Below are positions 22,158 through 30,375 of a stretch of DNA of 64,000 nucleotides, piece by piece (within the stretch, counting starts at the first letter, position 1; the number at the start of each line of letters is the position of its first letter). The stretch spans positions 60,281 to 124,280 of the forward strand of contig NZ_FRAJ01000009.1 of the NCBI RefSeq assembly GCF_900142285.1. Reading direction: 5' to 3'. The position numbers were made by a program, and so were the translations under genes. This stretch comes from Caminicella sporogenes DSM 14501 (GTDB taxonomy: Bacteria; Bacillota; Clostridia; Peptostreptococcales; Caminicellaceae). Under the pieces are notes generated by a model that saw nothing but the letters and a program-made list of their open reading frames with translations, was not told the DNA's origin and searched no databases.

Positions 22158-22565
22158 ATGGCATCGACTTTTCAGTTGGAAATAGTTACTCCAGATAGAA
22201 AGTTTTTTGAAGGCGAAGTAAATATGGTTACAGTTAGAACGTCTGAAGGAGATATTGGTATATTAAAGAACCATATGCCAACAATTGCTCCACTTTCGAT
22301 AGGAGTAATAAGAATAAGACAAGATGGACAGTTAAAACAGGCTACTTGTGCTGGAGGATTTGTAAGTGTAGATGAAGATAAAACTACAATTATAACTGAT
22401 GCAGCAGAGTGGCCGGAAGAAATAGATGTTGCAAGAGCTGAAGCAGCAGCAAAAAGGGCAGAAGAAAGATTAAAAATGAAGTCACCTGAAATAGATATAG
22501 TAAGAGCTAAAATAGCTTTAAATAAAGCTTTAAATAGATTGAGAGTGGCAAAAGAAAAAAGATAA
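22158..22565 (+). CDS. atpC: ATP synthase F1 subunit epsilon
   Basis: The 135-residue epsilon subunit couples the shaft to the c ring and restrains ATP hydrolysis. The N-terminal beta-sandwich (FQLEIVTPDRKFFEGEV, GDIGILKNHMPTIAPL) is followed by a two-helix C-terminal domain. GGAGGTG at 22145-22151 fits the ATG at 22158, not the in-frame GTG at 22149. It ends the operon at a terminator. Confidence 0.95.
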   Translation: MASTFQLEIVTPDRKFFEGEVNMVTVRTSEGDIGILKNHMPTIAPLSIGVIRIRQDGQLKQATCAGGFVSVDEDKTTIITDAAEWPEEIDVARAEAAAKRAEERLKMKSPEIDIVRAKIALNKALNRLRVAKEKR

Positions 22566-22609
22566 AAAGGTATTGAACTCTTTGTGGGTTCAGTACCTTT
22601 CTTTTTTTT
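22566..22609 (+). terminator. Terminator of the atp operon
   Basis: AAAGGTATTGAAC (22566-22578) pairs with GTTCAGTACCTTT (22588-22600), followed by CTTTTTTTT. Confidence 0.92.
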
Positions 22610-22650
22610 ATAAGAAACTATTTAATAAAAAAATCAAGTTAGAAATGATA

Positions 22651-22690
22651 GTTAGTAGTTAGTGGTAAAAGAGGTTTGCTACTAACTGAA
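22651..22690. repeat. Inverted heptads, GTTAGTA family
   Basis: GTTAGTA and GTTAGTG (22651-22664) are followed 15-20 bases later by GCTACTAACTG, a partial reverse complement. The 428-base gap from atpC to ywmB contains this, the hairpin element below, a TTAATTC run and no gene. Confidence 0.65.
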
Positions 22691-22835
22691 TTCTCAGCAT
22701 GACAATTTGAAATTACAAAAATTGGAACTAAAGGATTGGAATATAAAGCTAAAAGAGCGTCGAAAAGACTTTTTTAATAAAAATTTTTAATTTAAGTATA
22801 CATATATAACTGTTTGGCAATACTTAAAATAAAGA

Positions 22836-22902
22836 GGAAGAGAATAGCTTTAAAATATGATTTTCAGTCCCCCTTTGCATATTTTAAAGCACTTTCTCTT
22901 CC
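22836..22902 (-). other. Structured hairpin element with AAAGGGGGAC loop, copy 2
   Basis: Read on the minus strand, an outer stem GGAAGAGAA/TTCTCTTCC encloses a perfect 13-base inner stem (22847-22859 with 22878-22890). It is capped by the loop CAAAGGGGGACTGAAAAT. The loop core AAAGGGGGAC matches copy 1 at 14081, while the paired arms differ but stay complementary. As in copy 1, U-rich sequence follows on the same strand and a heptad module precedes it. The two copies point toward each other across the atp operon. Confidence 0.75.
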
Positions 22903-22928
22903 TTGCTCTCGATTTTCAGTCTAATGTC

Positions 22929-22977
22929 TTTTTAATTTTTAATTCTTAATTCTTAACTCTTAATTCTTAACTCATAA
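22929..22977. repeat. Heptad repeats, TTCTTAA family
   Basis: Seven uninterrupted units read TTTTTAA, TTTTTAA, TTCTTAA, TTCTTAA, CTCTTAA, TTCTTAA and CTCATAA. This is the AATTAAG family in reverse orientation, and it lies on the 5' side of hairpin copy 2 when the minus strand is read. Confidence 0.9.
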
Positions 22978-22993
22978 GCGGGGGTGAGGGATA

Positions 22994-23725
22994 GTGAAAA
23001 AATTGGGGCTTTATATATTTATTTTAATGTTATTTTTTTTAAGTATATTTAGCAGTGCAGAGGAGAAGCAGAATGAAGATTTAGTTGACTTAGCTTTAAA
23101 AAAATCTGGTGCACAAATGAAGGAAGTTAATATAAATAGTTATGTGATTTTTAAAAACACTTATATTCCTATTGACAAGGGAAAGCAAATATGTGATGAT
23201 ATTTCAGAAAGCTTAAATTTGTCAGCTTTAGATAGTAAGATATACAAGGAAGAAGGTTTTTTTCAGATAACTATTGAAGGTAAATTTGAAAAAGATATTT
23301 ATACAACAATAATTTTACAAAGTTCTCAGTTTGATGATTTTAAAGAAAGTAGTATAGTCTTAGATGTAGTCAGTACTAAATCTGAGCTTGATTTTCAAGA
23401 GGTTTGTGATACAATAAGAAATGTCTTGAAAACTTATGGGAATCCTAATTTGAATATAAATTTAACTGGATGTTATGATGGATTCAAAGATACTGTAGAA
23501 ATTGAAAAGATTATAAATGGAATTTTTACAGAGATAAAAGCTGAAAAAGTTGAAGGTATAATAGATGAAAACGTAGTAAGTATTACAGGATATGTAGAAA
23601 ATTTAAAAGATTATATAACTGTTGGCGGTAAAAAAGTAAATATAAATATAGCAGGTAGATATAATTCATATGAAGATAAGACGTATATATGGATAGGAAC
23701 ACCATTAATAGTAACAGAGTATTAA
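22994..23725 (+). CDS. ywmB: YwmB-like secreted protein
   Basis: A 243-residue protein with an N-terminal signal-like hydrophobic stretch (about residues 4-22, ending near FSSAEE) and no lipobox cysteine. The rest is a soluble alpha/beta domain. Its place directly before murA, size and signal sequence match the YwmB (DUF1779, TATA-box-binding-like fold) family, whose function is unknown. I rely on synteny as much as on sequence. A GTG start follows GGGGTGAGGG. Confidence 0.7.
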   Translation: MKKLGLYIFILMLFFLSIFSSAEEKQNEDLVDLALKKSGAQMKEVNINSYVIFKNTYIPIDKGKQICDDISESLNLSALDSKIYKEEGFFQITIEGKFEKDIYTTIILQSSQFDDFKESSIVLDVVSTKSELDFQEVCDTIRNVLKTYGNPNLNINLTGCYDGFKDTVEIEKIINGIFTEIKAEKVEGIIDENVVSITGYVENLKDYITVGGKKVNINIAGRYNSYEDKTYIWIGTPLIVTEY

Positions 23726-23882
23726 TTATATAGACTTGTTATTGAAAAATGTATTTTTTCTGCAAATTAGGCAGGAAAAACAAAAGCAAATGTAGAACAA
23801 AAATAAGTGTATTTTTTTGTAAAGAAGAAAGATAGTTTAAACTAGAATATATATTTGACAAGATGAAAAAGGAGGACCTCCA

Positions 23883-25136
23883 TTGTCTAAAATTTTGGTA
23901 CGTAAAAGTGGACCGTTAAAAGGAACAGTTAAAGTAAGTGGTGCAAAAAATTCAGTTTTACCTATAATGGCTGCATCACTATTAGCACAGGATACATGTG
24001 TACTTGAAGAAATTCCTGCATTGAGAGATGTAGAAGTTATGTCAGAAGTTTTAGCTTCATTAGGTGCAGATGTTAAAAAAAATGCAGATGGTATATTAGA
24101 AATAAAGTCAACTAAGGTAGATAATTTTGAAGCACCTTATGATTTGGTAAGTAAAATGAGAGCATCATTTTTAGTTATAGGACCATTATTAGCTAGAATG
24201 GGTAGAGCTAGAGTGTCTTTACCGGGTGGTTGTGCTATAGGAGCTAGACCTATAGATTTGCATTTAAAAGGACTTAGTGCATTAGGAGCAAAAATAAATC
24301 TAGGTCATGGATATGTTGAGGCGATAGCTGATAAATTGATAGGAGATAAGATATATCTTGATTTTCCTAGTGTAGGAGCTACAGAAAATATAATGATGGC
24401 TGCTTGTTTTGCTCAGGGGCAAACTATTATACAAAATGCTGCTGAAGAACCTGAAGTAGTTGACCTTGCCAATTTTTTAAACAGTTTAGGAGCTAATATA
24501 AAGGGTGCAGGTACTGACACAATAAGAATTCAAGGAGTAAAAGAACTCGGTGGAACAAGGCATACTGTTATTCCAGACAGAATTGAGGCAGGTACATATA
24601 TGGTAGCAGCAGCTATAACTGGTGGAGACGTTACTATAAAGAATGCACTGCCTGACCATTTAAAGCCTATGATTGCAAAATTAAAGGAATGCGGAGTTGA
24701 GATAGAGGAAAATGGGGAACATATAAGAGTTGTGGCATCAAATGGTATAAAAGCAGTAGATATTAAAACGATGCCTTATCCTGGATTTCCCACAGATATG
24801 CAGTCCCAATTTATGGCACTTTTAAGTGTTGCAGAGGGGACTAGTGTAGTTATTGAAACAGTATTTGAAAATAGATTTATGCATGTAAGTGAATTAAATA
24901 GAATGGGTGCTAATATTAAAATAGAAGGTCATAGTGCTGTAGTTCAAGGAGTAAAATCTCTTGAAGGAGCTCAGGTAAGGGCTACTGATTTAAGAGCTGG
25001 AGCAGCACTTATACTTGCAGGACTTACAGCAGAAGGAGTAACAGAAATTAGCGATGTATATCATATAGATAGAGGATATGTAGAAATAGAAGAAAAACTT
25101 AAAAAACTTGGAGCTAATATCGAAAGAGTAGAGTAG
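23883..25136 (+). CDS. murA: UDP-GlcNAc 1-carboxyvinyltransferase
   Basis: MurA transfers enolpyruvate from PEP to UDP-GlcNAc, the first committed step of peptidoglycan synthesis. The 417-residue protein starts at a TTG eight bases after [23 protein letters not shown] opens the fold. The active-site loop is [11 protein letters not shown] with Cys117, the residue that fosfomycin alkylates, so the enzyme should be fosfomycin-sensitive in principle. Confidence 0.97.
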   Translation: MSKILVRKSGPLKGTVKVSGAKNSVLPIMAASLLAQDTCVLEEIPALRDVEVMSEVLASLGADVKKNADGILEIKSTKVDNFEAPYDLVSKMRASFLVIGPLLARMGRARVSLPGGCAIGARPIDLHLKGLSALGAKINLGHGYVEAIADKLIGDKIYLDFPSVGATENIMMAACFAQGQTIIQNAAEEPEVVDLANFLNSLGANIKGAGTDTIRIQGVKELGGTRHTVIPDRIEAGTYMVAAAITGGDVTIKNALPDHLKPMIAKLKECGVEIEENGEHIRVVASNGIKAVDIKTMPYPGFPTDMQSQFMALLSVAEGTSVVIETVFENRFMHVSELNRMGANIKIEGHSAVVQGVKSLEGAQVRATDLRAGAALILAGLTAEGVTEISDVYHIDRGYVEIEEKLKKLGANIERVE

Positions 25137-25147
25137 CTGATAAAAGT

Positions 25148-25200
25148 TATCAAAACAAAAAATGACAGAATATTTATCTCTGTCATTTTTTGTTTTGATA
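25148..25200. terminator. Bidirectional terminator between murA and tetR
   Basis: A perfect 22-base inverted repeat (25148-25169 with 25179-25200) with A-rich and T-rich flanks serves the convergent murA and tetR genes. Confidence 0.92.
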
Positions 25201-25203
25201 GCA

Positions 25204-25836
25204 TCACCATTTTGTACCTAAAGATATAGTTTTAGCTTTTTTAGTTTTACCTATTAGAATCCATAAATTATCTAAAAATTCTTGTTTGGCTATATTAAAG
25301 TTAAAGGATGAATATAAAGATGAAAGAATTAAGAGACCTTCAAACCAAGCCATAATTTGTTCACAGATAGAATCTTTCTTTATATCTATCCTTATCTCAT
25401 TTCTTTTTTGGCCTATAGATAATATATGGATAATTGTATTGTTTAAAAGGTTATAATAATTATTAATGCTGTTTTTATAATCTTCTGCATCTAATGTAGA
25501 AAATAAAGTAGCAAAAATATTTACAGGTTTAATGTGTTTTTTATCTATCATTACTGATAATTGAATATGAAATTCTAGTAGTGTAGAAAATAAAGATTCA
25601 AACATTTCTTTAGATGACGTGCAATTTTCAGTAGATTTTAAAATGTTATATTCAAGTGATTCTAATATATTTTTTAAAGATATGTTAAAAAGTTCTTTTT
25701 TATTTTTAAAATGATAATAAATAGAAGGTTTTTTTATACCAACTTCTTCTGCAATAGAGGCTAGTGAAGTTTTTTCATATCCAAAATTTAAAAAATTTTT
25801 TATAGCAGCAGAAATAATTCTATCTTTTGTATTCAT
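25204..25836 (-). CDS. TetR-family transcriptional regulator
   Basis: A 210-residue repressor. The N-terminal helix-turn-helix reads NFGYEKTSLASIAEEVG and GIKKPSIYYHFKNKKELF, the classic TetR pattern. The C-terminal ligand domain is not assignable. It is transcribed divergently from the OPT transporter gene, and a palindrome overlaps its own start region. Control of itself and possibly of the peptide transporter is likely; the inducer is unknown. Confidence 0.9.
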   Translation of the reverse strand: MNTKDRIISAAIKNFLNFGYEKTSLASIAEEVGIKKPSIYYHFKNKKELFNISLKNILESLEYNILKSTENCTSSKEMFESLFSTLLEFHIQLSVMIDKKHIKPVNIFATLFSTLDAEDYKNSINNYYNLLNNTIIHILSIGQKRNEIRIDIKKDSICEQIMAWFEGLLILSSLYSSFNFNIAKQEFLDNLWILIGKTKKAKTISLGTKW

Positions 25837-25848
25837 TTATATCACCAC

Positions 25849-25872
25849 CTACCTATCGTTAGGTAGATTATA
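25849..25872 (-). promoter_or_regulatory. TetR operator and -10 element
   Basis: CTACCTA (25849-25855), TCGT and TAGGTAG (25860-25866) make a perfect 7-base inverted repeat typical of TetR operators. On the minus strand a TATAAT (25867-25872) abuts it, so bound repressor would cover the transcription start of tetR. Confidence 0.7.
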
Positions 25873-25910
25873 ACATGAAAATTTATTGAAATGCAATTGG
25901 AATTTTGCCA

Positions 25911-25940
25911 TTGACATTGCAAAAACTCTGGGATTATAAT
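25911..25940 (+). promoter_or_regulatory. SigA promoter for the OPT transporter
   Basis: TTGACA (25911-25916) and TATAAT (25935-25940) are separated by 18 bases. The operator lies about 45 bases upstream of the -35, so repression of this promoter by the TetR protein would need looping or a second site. Confidence 0.65.
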
Positions 25941-25969
25941 TTGAATATAAATTAGCTGAGCTCGGCTGG

Positions 25970-26006
25970 TTTAGTTAAAATTTTTGCAAAATTCATTTTA
26001 ACTAAA
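25970..26006 (+). promoter_or_regulatory. Leader hairpin before the OPT gene
   Basis: TTTAGTTAAAAT (25970-25981) pairs with ATTTTAACTAAA (25995-26006) in the transporter leader. TTGCAAAATT occurs both in its loop and just after it. Possible attenuator; no T run is present. Confidence 0.45.
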
Positions 26007-26065
26007 AAATTGCAAAATTAGAATGGTAAAAGTTTTAAAATTTTATTTAAAAAGGGAGGATTATT

Positions 26066-27973
26066 ATGGCGAACCTTTCAAAAGGTGGAAATGGTGAGTT
26101 TAAACCATTTATTTCCGCTGATAAAGTTTTACCAGAGTTTACTGGCACGTCTATATTTTTAGGAATTCTACTAGCTGTTGTCTTTGGAGCTGCAAACGCT
26201 TACCTGGGATTGAAAGTTGGTATGACAATAAGTGCTTCAATACCAGCAGCAGTTATTTCTATGGGACTTATAAGAGGAGTACTAAAGAAAGAATCTATAC
26301 TTGAAAACAACATGGTTCAGACAATAGGTTCTGCTGGTGAATCGTTGGCAGCAGGAGCTATATTTACACTACCTGCATTATTTATTTGGACTAAAGAATG
26401 GAACATGGGAGCACCAAATCTTTTGACAATTACTGCAATTGCACTTTGTGGAGGTATATTAGGTGTTTTATTCATGGTTCCTTTAAGAAAAGCACTTATA
26501 GTTAAGGAACATGGAGTACTGCCATATCCAGAAGGTACAGCCTGTGCAGAAGTGCTTCTTGCAGGAGAAGAAGGTGGAGAAAAGGCAAAAGCATGTTTTA
26601 CTGGTTTAGGAGTAGGTGCAGCATATAAGTTTATAGCAGATGGAATGAAGCTTTTCCCAAGTGAGATTGAAACAGCAATACCTGGCTACAAAGGTGCTGC
26701 TATTGGTGGAGATGTATTGCCAGCATTATTAGGTGTTGGTTTCATTATAGGACCTAGAATTTCAGCATATATGTTAGCTGGTGCAGTTTTAGGATGGTTT
26801 GGACTAATACCACTTATTGCAAACATAGGCGAAATGGGAGATATAATTATGTATCCAGCTTCAGTACCAATAAGAGAGCTTGGATACTGGGGAATTTGGA
26901 ATTATTATATACGTTATGTTGGAGCAGGAGCCGTAGCTTTTGGTGGTATATTCAGCTTGATTAAATCACTTCCATTAATTGTTCAAACATTTAAAGAGGC
27001 AATGAAGGATTATTCTTCAGGTGTTGGCGGAAGTACTAGTGTAAGAACTGATAAAGATATGCCGATGAAAATAGTTCTTATAGGAAGTTTAGCTGTAGTT
27101 CTTGCAATGATGATGCTTCCAATAATTCCAGTAGGATTTGGAGGAGCATTATTAATAGCTATATTTGGATTCTTCTTTGCAACAGTTTCATCAAGAATAG
27201 TTGGTTTAGTTGGTAGTTCATCAAACCCTGTATCTGGTATGACAATAGCAACATTAATTATTACAGCTATTGCATTTAAAGCTACTGGTAATGATGGTCA
27301 TGCTGGAATGATTGCTACTTTAACAGTTGGAGCTATTATCTGTATAATTGCAGCTATGGCTGGTGATACTTCTCAGGACTTAAAAACAGGTTTCCTTGTA
27401 GGAGCTACACCTTACAAACAGCAGTATGGTGAAATGTTAGGTGCTGTTGCATCAGCATTTGCAATAGGATTTGTTTTAGTACTTTTAAATAATGCATGGG
27501 GATTTGGTTCATCTGAACTTCCAGCTCCTCAAGCAACTTTAATGCGTCTTGTTATCGAAGGTGTTATGGGTGGAAGTTTACCTTGGGCATTAGTATTTAC
27601 TGGAGTTGGTATAGGAGTTGCAGTTGAATTACTTGGTTTACCTGTACTTCCTATAGCTATCGGTTTATACTTACCAATACATTTAAGTACACCTATTATG
27701 GTAGGTGGTGTTATAAGAGGTATACTTGATAAGAAATTAGAAAAAGCTGAAGGAGAAAATGCAAGCATTAAGTCAAAAATTGAATCTGGTATTCTTTATG
27801 CTTCAGGTTTAATAGCTGGTGAAGGTTTAGTAGGTATATTGCTTGCAGTATTTGCTGTAATTGGATTAAAAGTAGCTATGAATATTAACTTAGGACAAAT
27901 TGGTGCATTAATATTCTTTACACTATTAACACTTTCATTAGTTAAGTTTTCAGTATGGAGAAAAGATAGCTAA
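26066..27973 (+). CDS. OPT-family oligopeptide transporter
   Basis: A 635-residue membrane protein with about 14-16 hydrophobic helices. It begins FTGTSIFLGILLAVVFGAAN followed by YLGLKVGMTISASIPAAVIS, and contains LPYPEGTACAEVL, all typical of the prokaryotic OPT (oligopeptide transporter) family, which imports small peptides with protons. The nearby PepD peptidase supports a peptide-uptake role; metal-chelate uptake, known for the YSL branch, is an alternative. AAAGGGAGG precedes the ATG. Confidence 0.92.
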   Translation: MANLSKGGNGEFKPFISADKVLPEFTGTSIFLGILLAVVFGAANAYLGLKVGMTISASIPAAVISMGLIRGVLKKESILENNMVQTIGSAGESLAAGAIFTLPALFIWTKEWNMGAPNLLTITAIALCGGILGVLFMVPLRKALIVKEHGVLPYPEGTACAEVLLAGEEGGEKAKACFTGLGVGAAYKFIADGMKLFPSEIETAIPGYKGAAIGGDVLPALLGVGFIIGPRISAYMLAGAVLGWFGLIPLIANIGEMGDIIMYPASVPIRELGYWGIWNYYIRYVGAGAVAFGGIFSLIKSLPLIVQTFKEAMKDYSSGVGGSTSVRTDKDMPMKIVLIGSLAVVLAMMMLPIIPVGFGGALLIAIFGFFFATVSSRIVGLVGSSSNPVSGMTIATLIITAIAFKATGNDGHAGMIATLTVGAIICIIAAMAGDTSQDLKTGFLVGATPYKQQYGEMLGAVASAFAIGFVLVLLNNAWGFGSSELPAPQATLMRLVIEGVMGGSLPWALVFTGVGIGVAVELLGLPVLPIAIGLYLPIHLSTPIMVGGVIRGILDKKLEKAEGENASIKSKIESGILYASGLIAGEGLVGILLAVFAVIGLKVAMNINLGQIGALIFFTLLTLSLVKFSVWRKDS

Positions 27974-27975
27974 TT

Positions 27976-28000
27976 AAAAGGGGATATTACATCCCCTTTT
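27976..28000 (+). terminator. Terminator-like hairpin after the OPT gene
   Basis: AAAAGGGGAT (27976-27985) pairs with ATCCCCTTTT (27991-28000). The T run is within the stem, so partial read-through into the next genes is possible. Confidence 0.75.
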
Positions 28001-28060
28001 CAAATTTAAAATTTCAGTTTAGTATGCAGTTTGAAAGTCAAAGTATATAGAGGTGTTTAT

Positions 28061-28423
28061 ATGAAGAAAAACAAAATAAAAAAAGAAGATAATTTTTTAG
28101 AATTGATACCAGTAATTAAGGAAGGACAAGATTGGAAAATAAAAGAAGATGGACTTGTTCAGATATTGATACCTAGAAATGGGTTAATAGATAAGCTGGT
28201 TCGTATGTTTGTTAAAACACCTAAAATTATGAAAATAGACTTAGATGAAGTTGGAAGTTGTGTGTGGAAAGCAATAGATGGAAAGAGAAATATAGCTGAA
28301 ATAGGGAATATTTTAAAAGAAGAATTTGGTGAAAAAGTTGAACCTCTATATGAAAGACTTGGGACTTATATTAATATATTGAGAAACAATAAATTTATTA
28401 CTTTGGAAAAGGCAAGGGATTAA
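28061..28423 (+). CDS. PqqD-like small protein
   Basis: A 120-residue protein. The second half (KIDLDEVGSCVWKAIDGKRN, then IAEIGNILKEEFGE) has the PqqD/RiPP-recognition winged-helix pattern. PqqD proteins bind precursor peptides for modifying enzymes, but no radical SAM enzyme or precursor peptide is visible nearby, and stand-alone copies of unknown role are common. GAGGTG at 28050-28055 favours the ATG at 28061 over the upstream frame start at 28031. It is one base from the next gene. Confidence 0.7.
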   Translation: MKKNKIKKEDNFLELIPVIKEGQDWKIKEDGLVQILIPRNGLIDKLVRMFVKTPKIMKIDLDEVGSCVWKAIDGKRNIAEIGNILKEEFGEKVEPLYERLGTYINILRNNKFITLEKARD

Positions 28424-28424
28424 T

Positions 28425-28784
28425 ATGCTGTTTAGATATGTTTTAGAAGTCTTATTTTTAGCTGTAACAATAGCTTTTTTGGGAGCATGGGGAATAGTAA
28501 AACAGCAAAATAAGGGAAGAGAGTTAATACAAAGACTTTTTTTAAAGATTCAAAAAAAGGTAATTAAAGAATTGAAAATAAAAGGAAGTTTAAACATAAA
28601 AGAAATAGAAAAGATTATAAAAAATACTAAAGCTTCGCTATTTTGGAGCAGGGATAAAGTTAAAGTAGTTGAGCCCAAATTACTGGCAAAACAGTTAGTT
28701 GAATACATGCTTGAAAATGAAATTATTAAAGAAAAAAATGATAAAGGTCGTAAAGTATATATCCTCTATGAGGATAAAAAATAA
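28425..28784 (+). CDS. Small membrane-anchored protein, unknown
   Basis: The 119-residue protein has one N-terminal membrane helix (about residues 5-25) and a basic, helical cytoplasmic part that resembles a winged-helix fold (KGSLNIKEIEKIIKNT, then ENEIIKEKNDKGRKVYIL). I do not recognise the family. It sits tightly between the PqqD-like gene and pepD, so it is probably made with them. Confidence 0.6.
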   Translation: MLFRYVLEVLFLAVTIAFLGAWGIVKQQNKGRELIQRLFLKIQKKVIKELKIKGSLNIKEIEKIIKNTKASLFWSRDKVKVVEPKLLAKQLVEYMLENEIIKEKNDKGRKVYILYEDKK

Positions 28785-28816
28785 TTGGAATTATGAAAAG
28801 AAGGAGTATGATGCAC

Positions 28817-30271
28817 ATGGAAAGAGTATTAAAAGGCTTAGAGCCAGAAGCTGTATTCAGACATTTTGAGGATTTAACAAGAATTCCTAGGGGTTCAGGA
28901 AATGAAAAAGAAGTAAGTGATTTTTTAGTTGAATTTGCTAAGAAAAATGGTTTAGAAGTAATACAAGAAGAATGTTTAAATGTAATAATAAATAAACCAG
29001 CTACGCCGGGATATGAAAATAGTCCAAGAGTTATTTTACAAGGGCATATGGATATAGTTTGTGCAAAAGAAGAAGGTTTGGAATTTGATTTTGAAAAAGA
29101 TCCTATTCAAATATGCGTAGATGGAGATATGATTCGTACAAGAGGAACAACACTTGGTGCTGATAATGGAATAGCTGTAGCAATGATAATGGCAATATTA
29201 GAATCAAAAGATTTGCCTCATCCACCTTTGACAGCTCTTATTACTGTTGCAGAAGAGACAGGAATGGATGGAGTTTTAAATTTAAATCCTGAAAATATTT
29301 CAGGAGATATTTTGATTAATATAGATTCAGAGGAAGAAGGTACAGCACTTTCTTCTTGTGCAGGTGGAGTAAATAATATAATCCATCTTCCAATTGAATG
29401 GAAAGAAGCTGACTTGAATAAAGAAGCTTATAAAATATCAATAAAAGGTCTTTTAGGCGGACATTCTGGAATGGAGATAGATAAGAATAGAGGAAATGCA
29501 ATCAAACTTTTAGGAAGAATGTTGGAAAAGTTAGATGATAAAGTAGACATAGATGTTGCAGGGGTTTTTGGTGGAGAAAAAATGAATGCAATAGCTAAAA
29601 CAGCTAGTGCAATTGTATTAATAAAAAATTCTGAAGCTGATGATTTTAAAGATGTTGTTAAAGAATGTGAAAAAATATTTAAAAATGAATTTATGACTTC
29701 TGATCCAGATATAGAGATTTCATTGGAAAAAGTTGAAACTCCTAAGAAAGTGTTTAGCCAAAATACTAAAGATGCTTTAATAAGCATTTTAAGACTTATA
29801 CCTAATGGTGTACAGACTATGAGTGCTAATATAAACGGACTTGTAGAGAGTTCAAATAATATAGGAGTACTGGATACTAAAGAAGATGAAATAATATTTA
29901 GCAGTGCAGTTAGAAGTTCTGTAAAGACATTAAAAGAAGAAATAAATAAGAGAATAGAAAAAATATGTAAGTTAACAGGAGCTAAAATGGAGCTTGTTGG
30001 AGATTATCCAGAATGGGAGTACAAGCCAGATTCTCATATAAGAAATTTGATGAAAAAAGTTTACAGAGAGATGTATGGTAAAGAATTAAAAATAGATGCA
30101 ATTCATGCAGGATTAGAATGTGGACTTTTAAAAGAAAAAGTTGGAGATATAGATATGATTTCAATAGGGCCAAATATATACGATGTTCATACTCCAAGTG
30201 AGCATTTAAGTATATCTTCAACAAAGAGAGTATATGAATTTTTATGTGAAGTACTAAAAGAAATGAAATAA
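28817..30271 (+). CDS. pepD: Aminoacyl-histidine dipeptidase (M20)
   Basis: A zinc peptidase of the M20 PepD/PepV type that hydrolyses Xaa-His and other dipeptides in the cytoplasm. Metal-site motifs are LQGHMDIV, TTLGADNGIAVAM and VAEETGMDG. The 484-residue length is normal. Several in-frame ATG codons follow AAGGAG (28801-28806); the one at 28817, giving MERVLKGLEPEAVFRHFE, matches the usual family start. With the OPT transporter upstream it forms a peptide uptake and breakdown set. Confidence 0.93.
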   Translation: MERVLKGLEPEAVFRHFEDLTRIPRGSGNEKEVSDFLVEFAKKNGLEVIQEECLNVIINKPATPGYENSPRVILQGHMDIVCAKEEGLEFDFEKDPIQICVDGDMIRTRGTTLGADNGIAVAMIMAILESKDLPHPPLTALITVAEETGMDGVLNLNPENISGDILINIDSEEEGTALSSCAGGVNNIIHLPIEWKEADLNKEAYKISIKGLLGGHSGMEIDKNRGNAIKLLGRMLEKLDDKVDIDVAGVFGGEKMNAIAKTASAIVLIKNSEADDFKDVVKECEKIFKNEFMTSDPDIEISLEKVETPKKVFSQNTKDALISILRLIPNGVQTMSANINGLVESSNNIGVLDTKEDEIIFSSAVRSSVKTLKEEINKRIEKICKLTGAKMELVGDYPEWEYKPDSHIRNLMKKVYREMYGKELKIDAIHAGLECGLLKEKVGDIDMISIGPNIYDVHTPSEHLSISSTKRVYEFLCEVLKEMK

Positions 30272-30274
30272 TTT

Positions 30275-30306
30275 AGAACGGTTAAAAGCCGTTCTTTTTT
30301 CTTTTT
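30275..30306 (+). terminator. Terminator after pepD
   Basis: AGAACGG (30275-30281) pairs with CCGTTCT (30289-30295), followed by TTTTTCTTTTT. Confidence 0.9.
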
Positions 30307-30314
30307 AAATTTAA

Positions 30315-30343
30315 TCATATTCCCCACAGTGTTCACATAAAAT
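30315..30343 (+). promoter_or_regulatory. SigE-type promoter for spoIID
   Basis: TCATATT (30315-30321), a 14-base spacer and CATAAAAT (30336-30343) match the mother-cell SigE consensus KMATATT-N14-CATACAHT with one mismatch. spoIID is a known SigE gene in Bacillus. Confidence 0.7.
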
Positions 30344-30375
30344 GTAGAGAATAATGTGGACAAAGGGGGACTAAA

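Noticed and set aside
28061..28423. RiPP biosynthesis cluster based on the PqqD-like gene
   Set aside because: No precursor peptide, radical SAM, cyclodehydratase or dedicated exporter is seen nearby.
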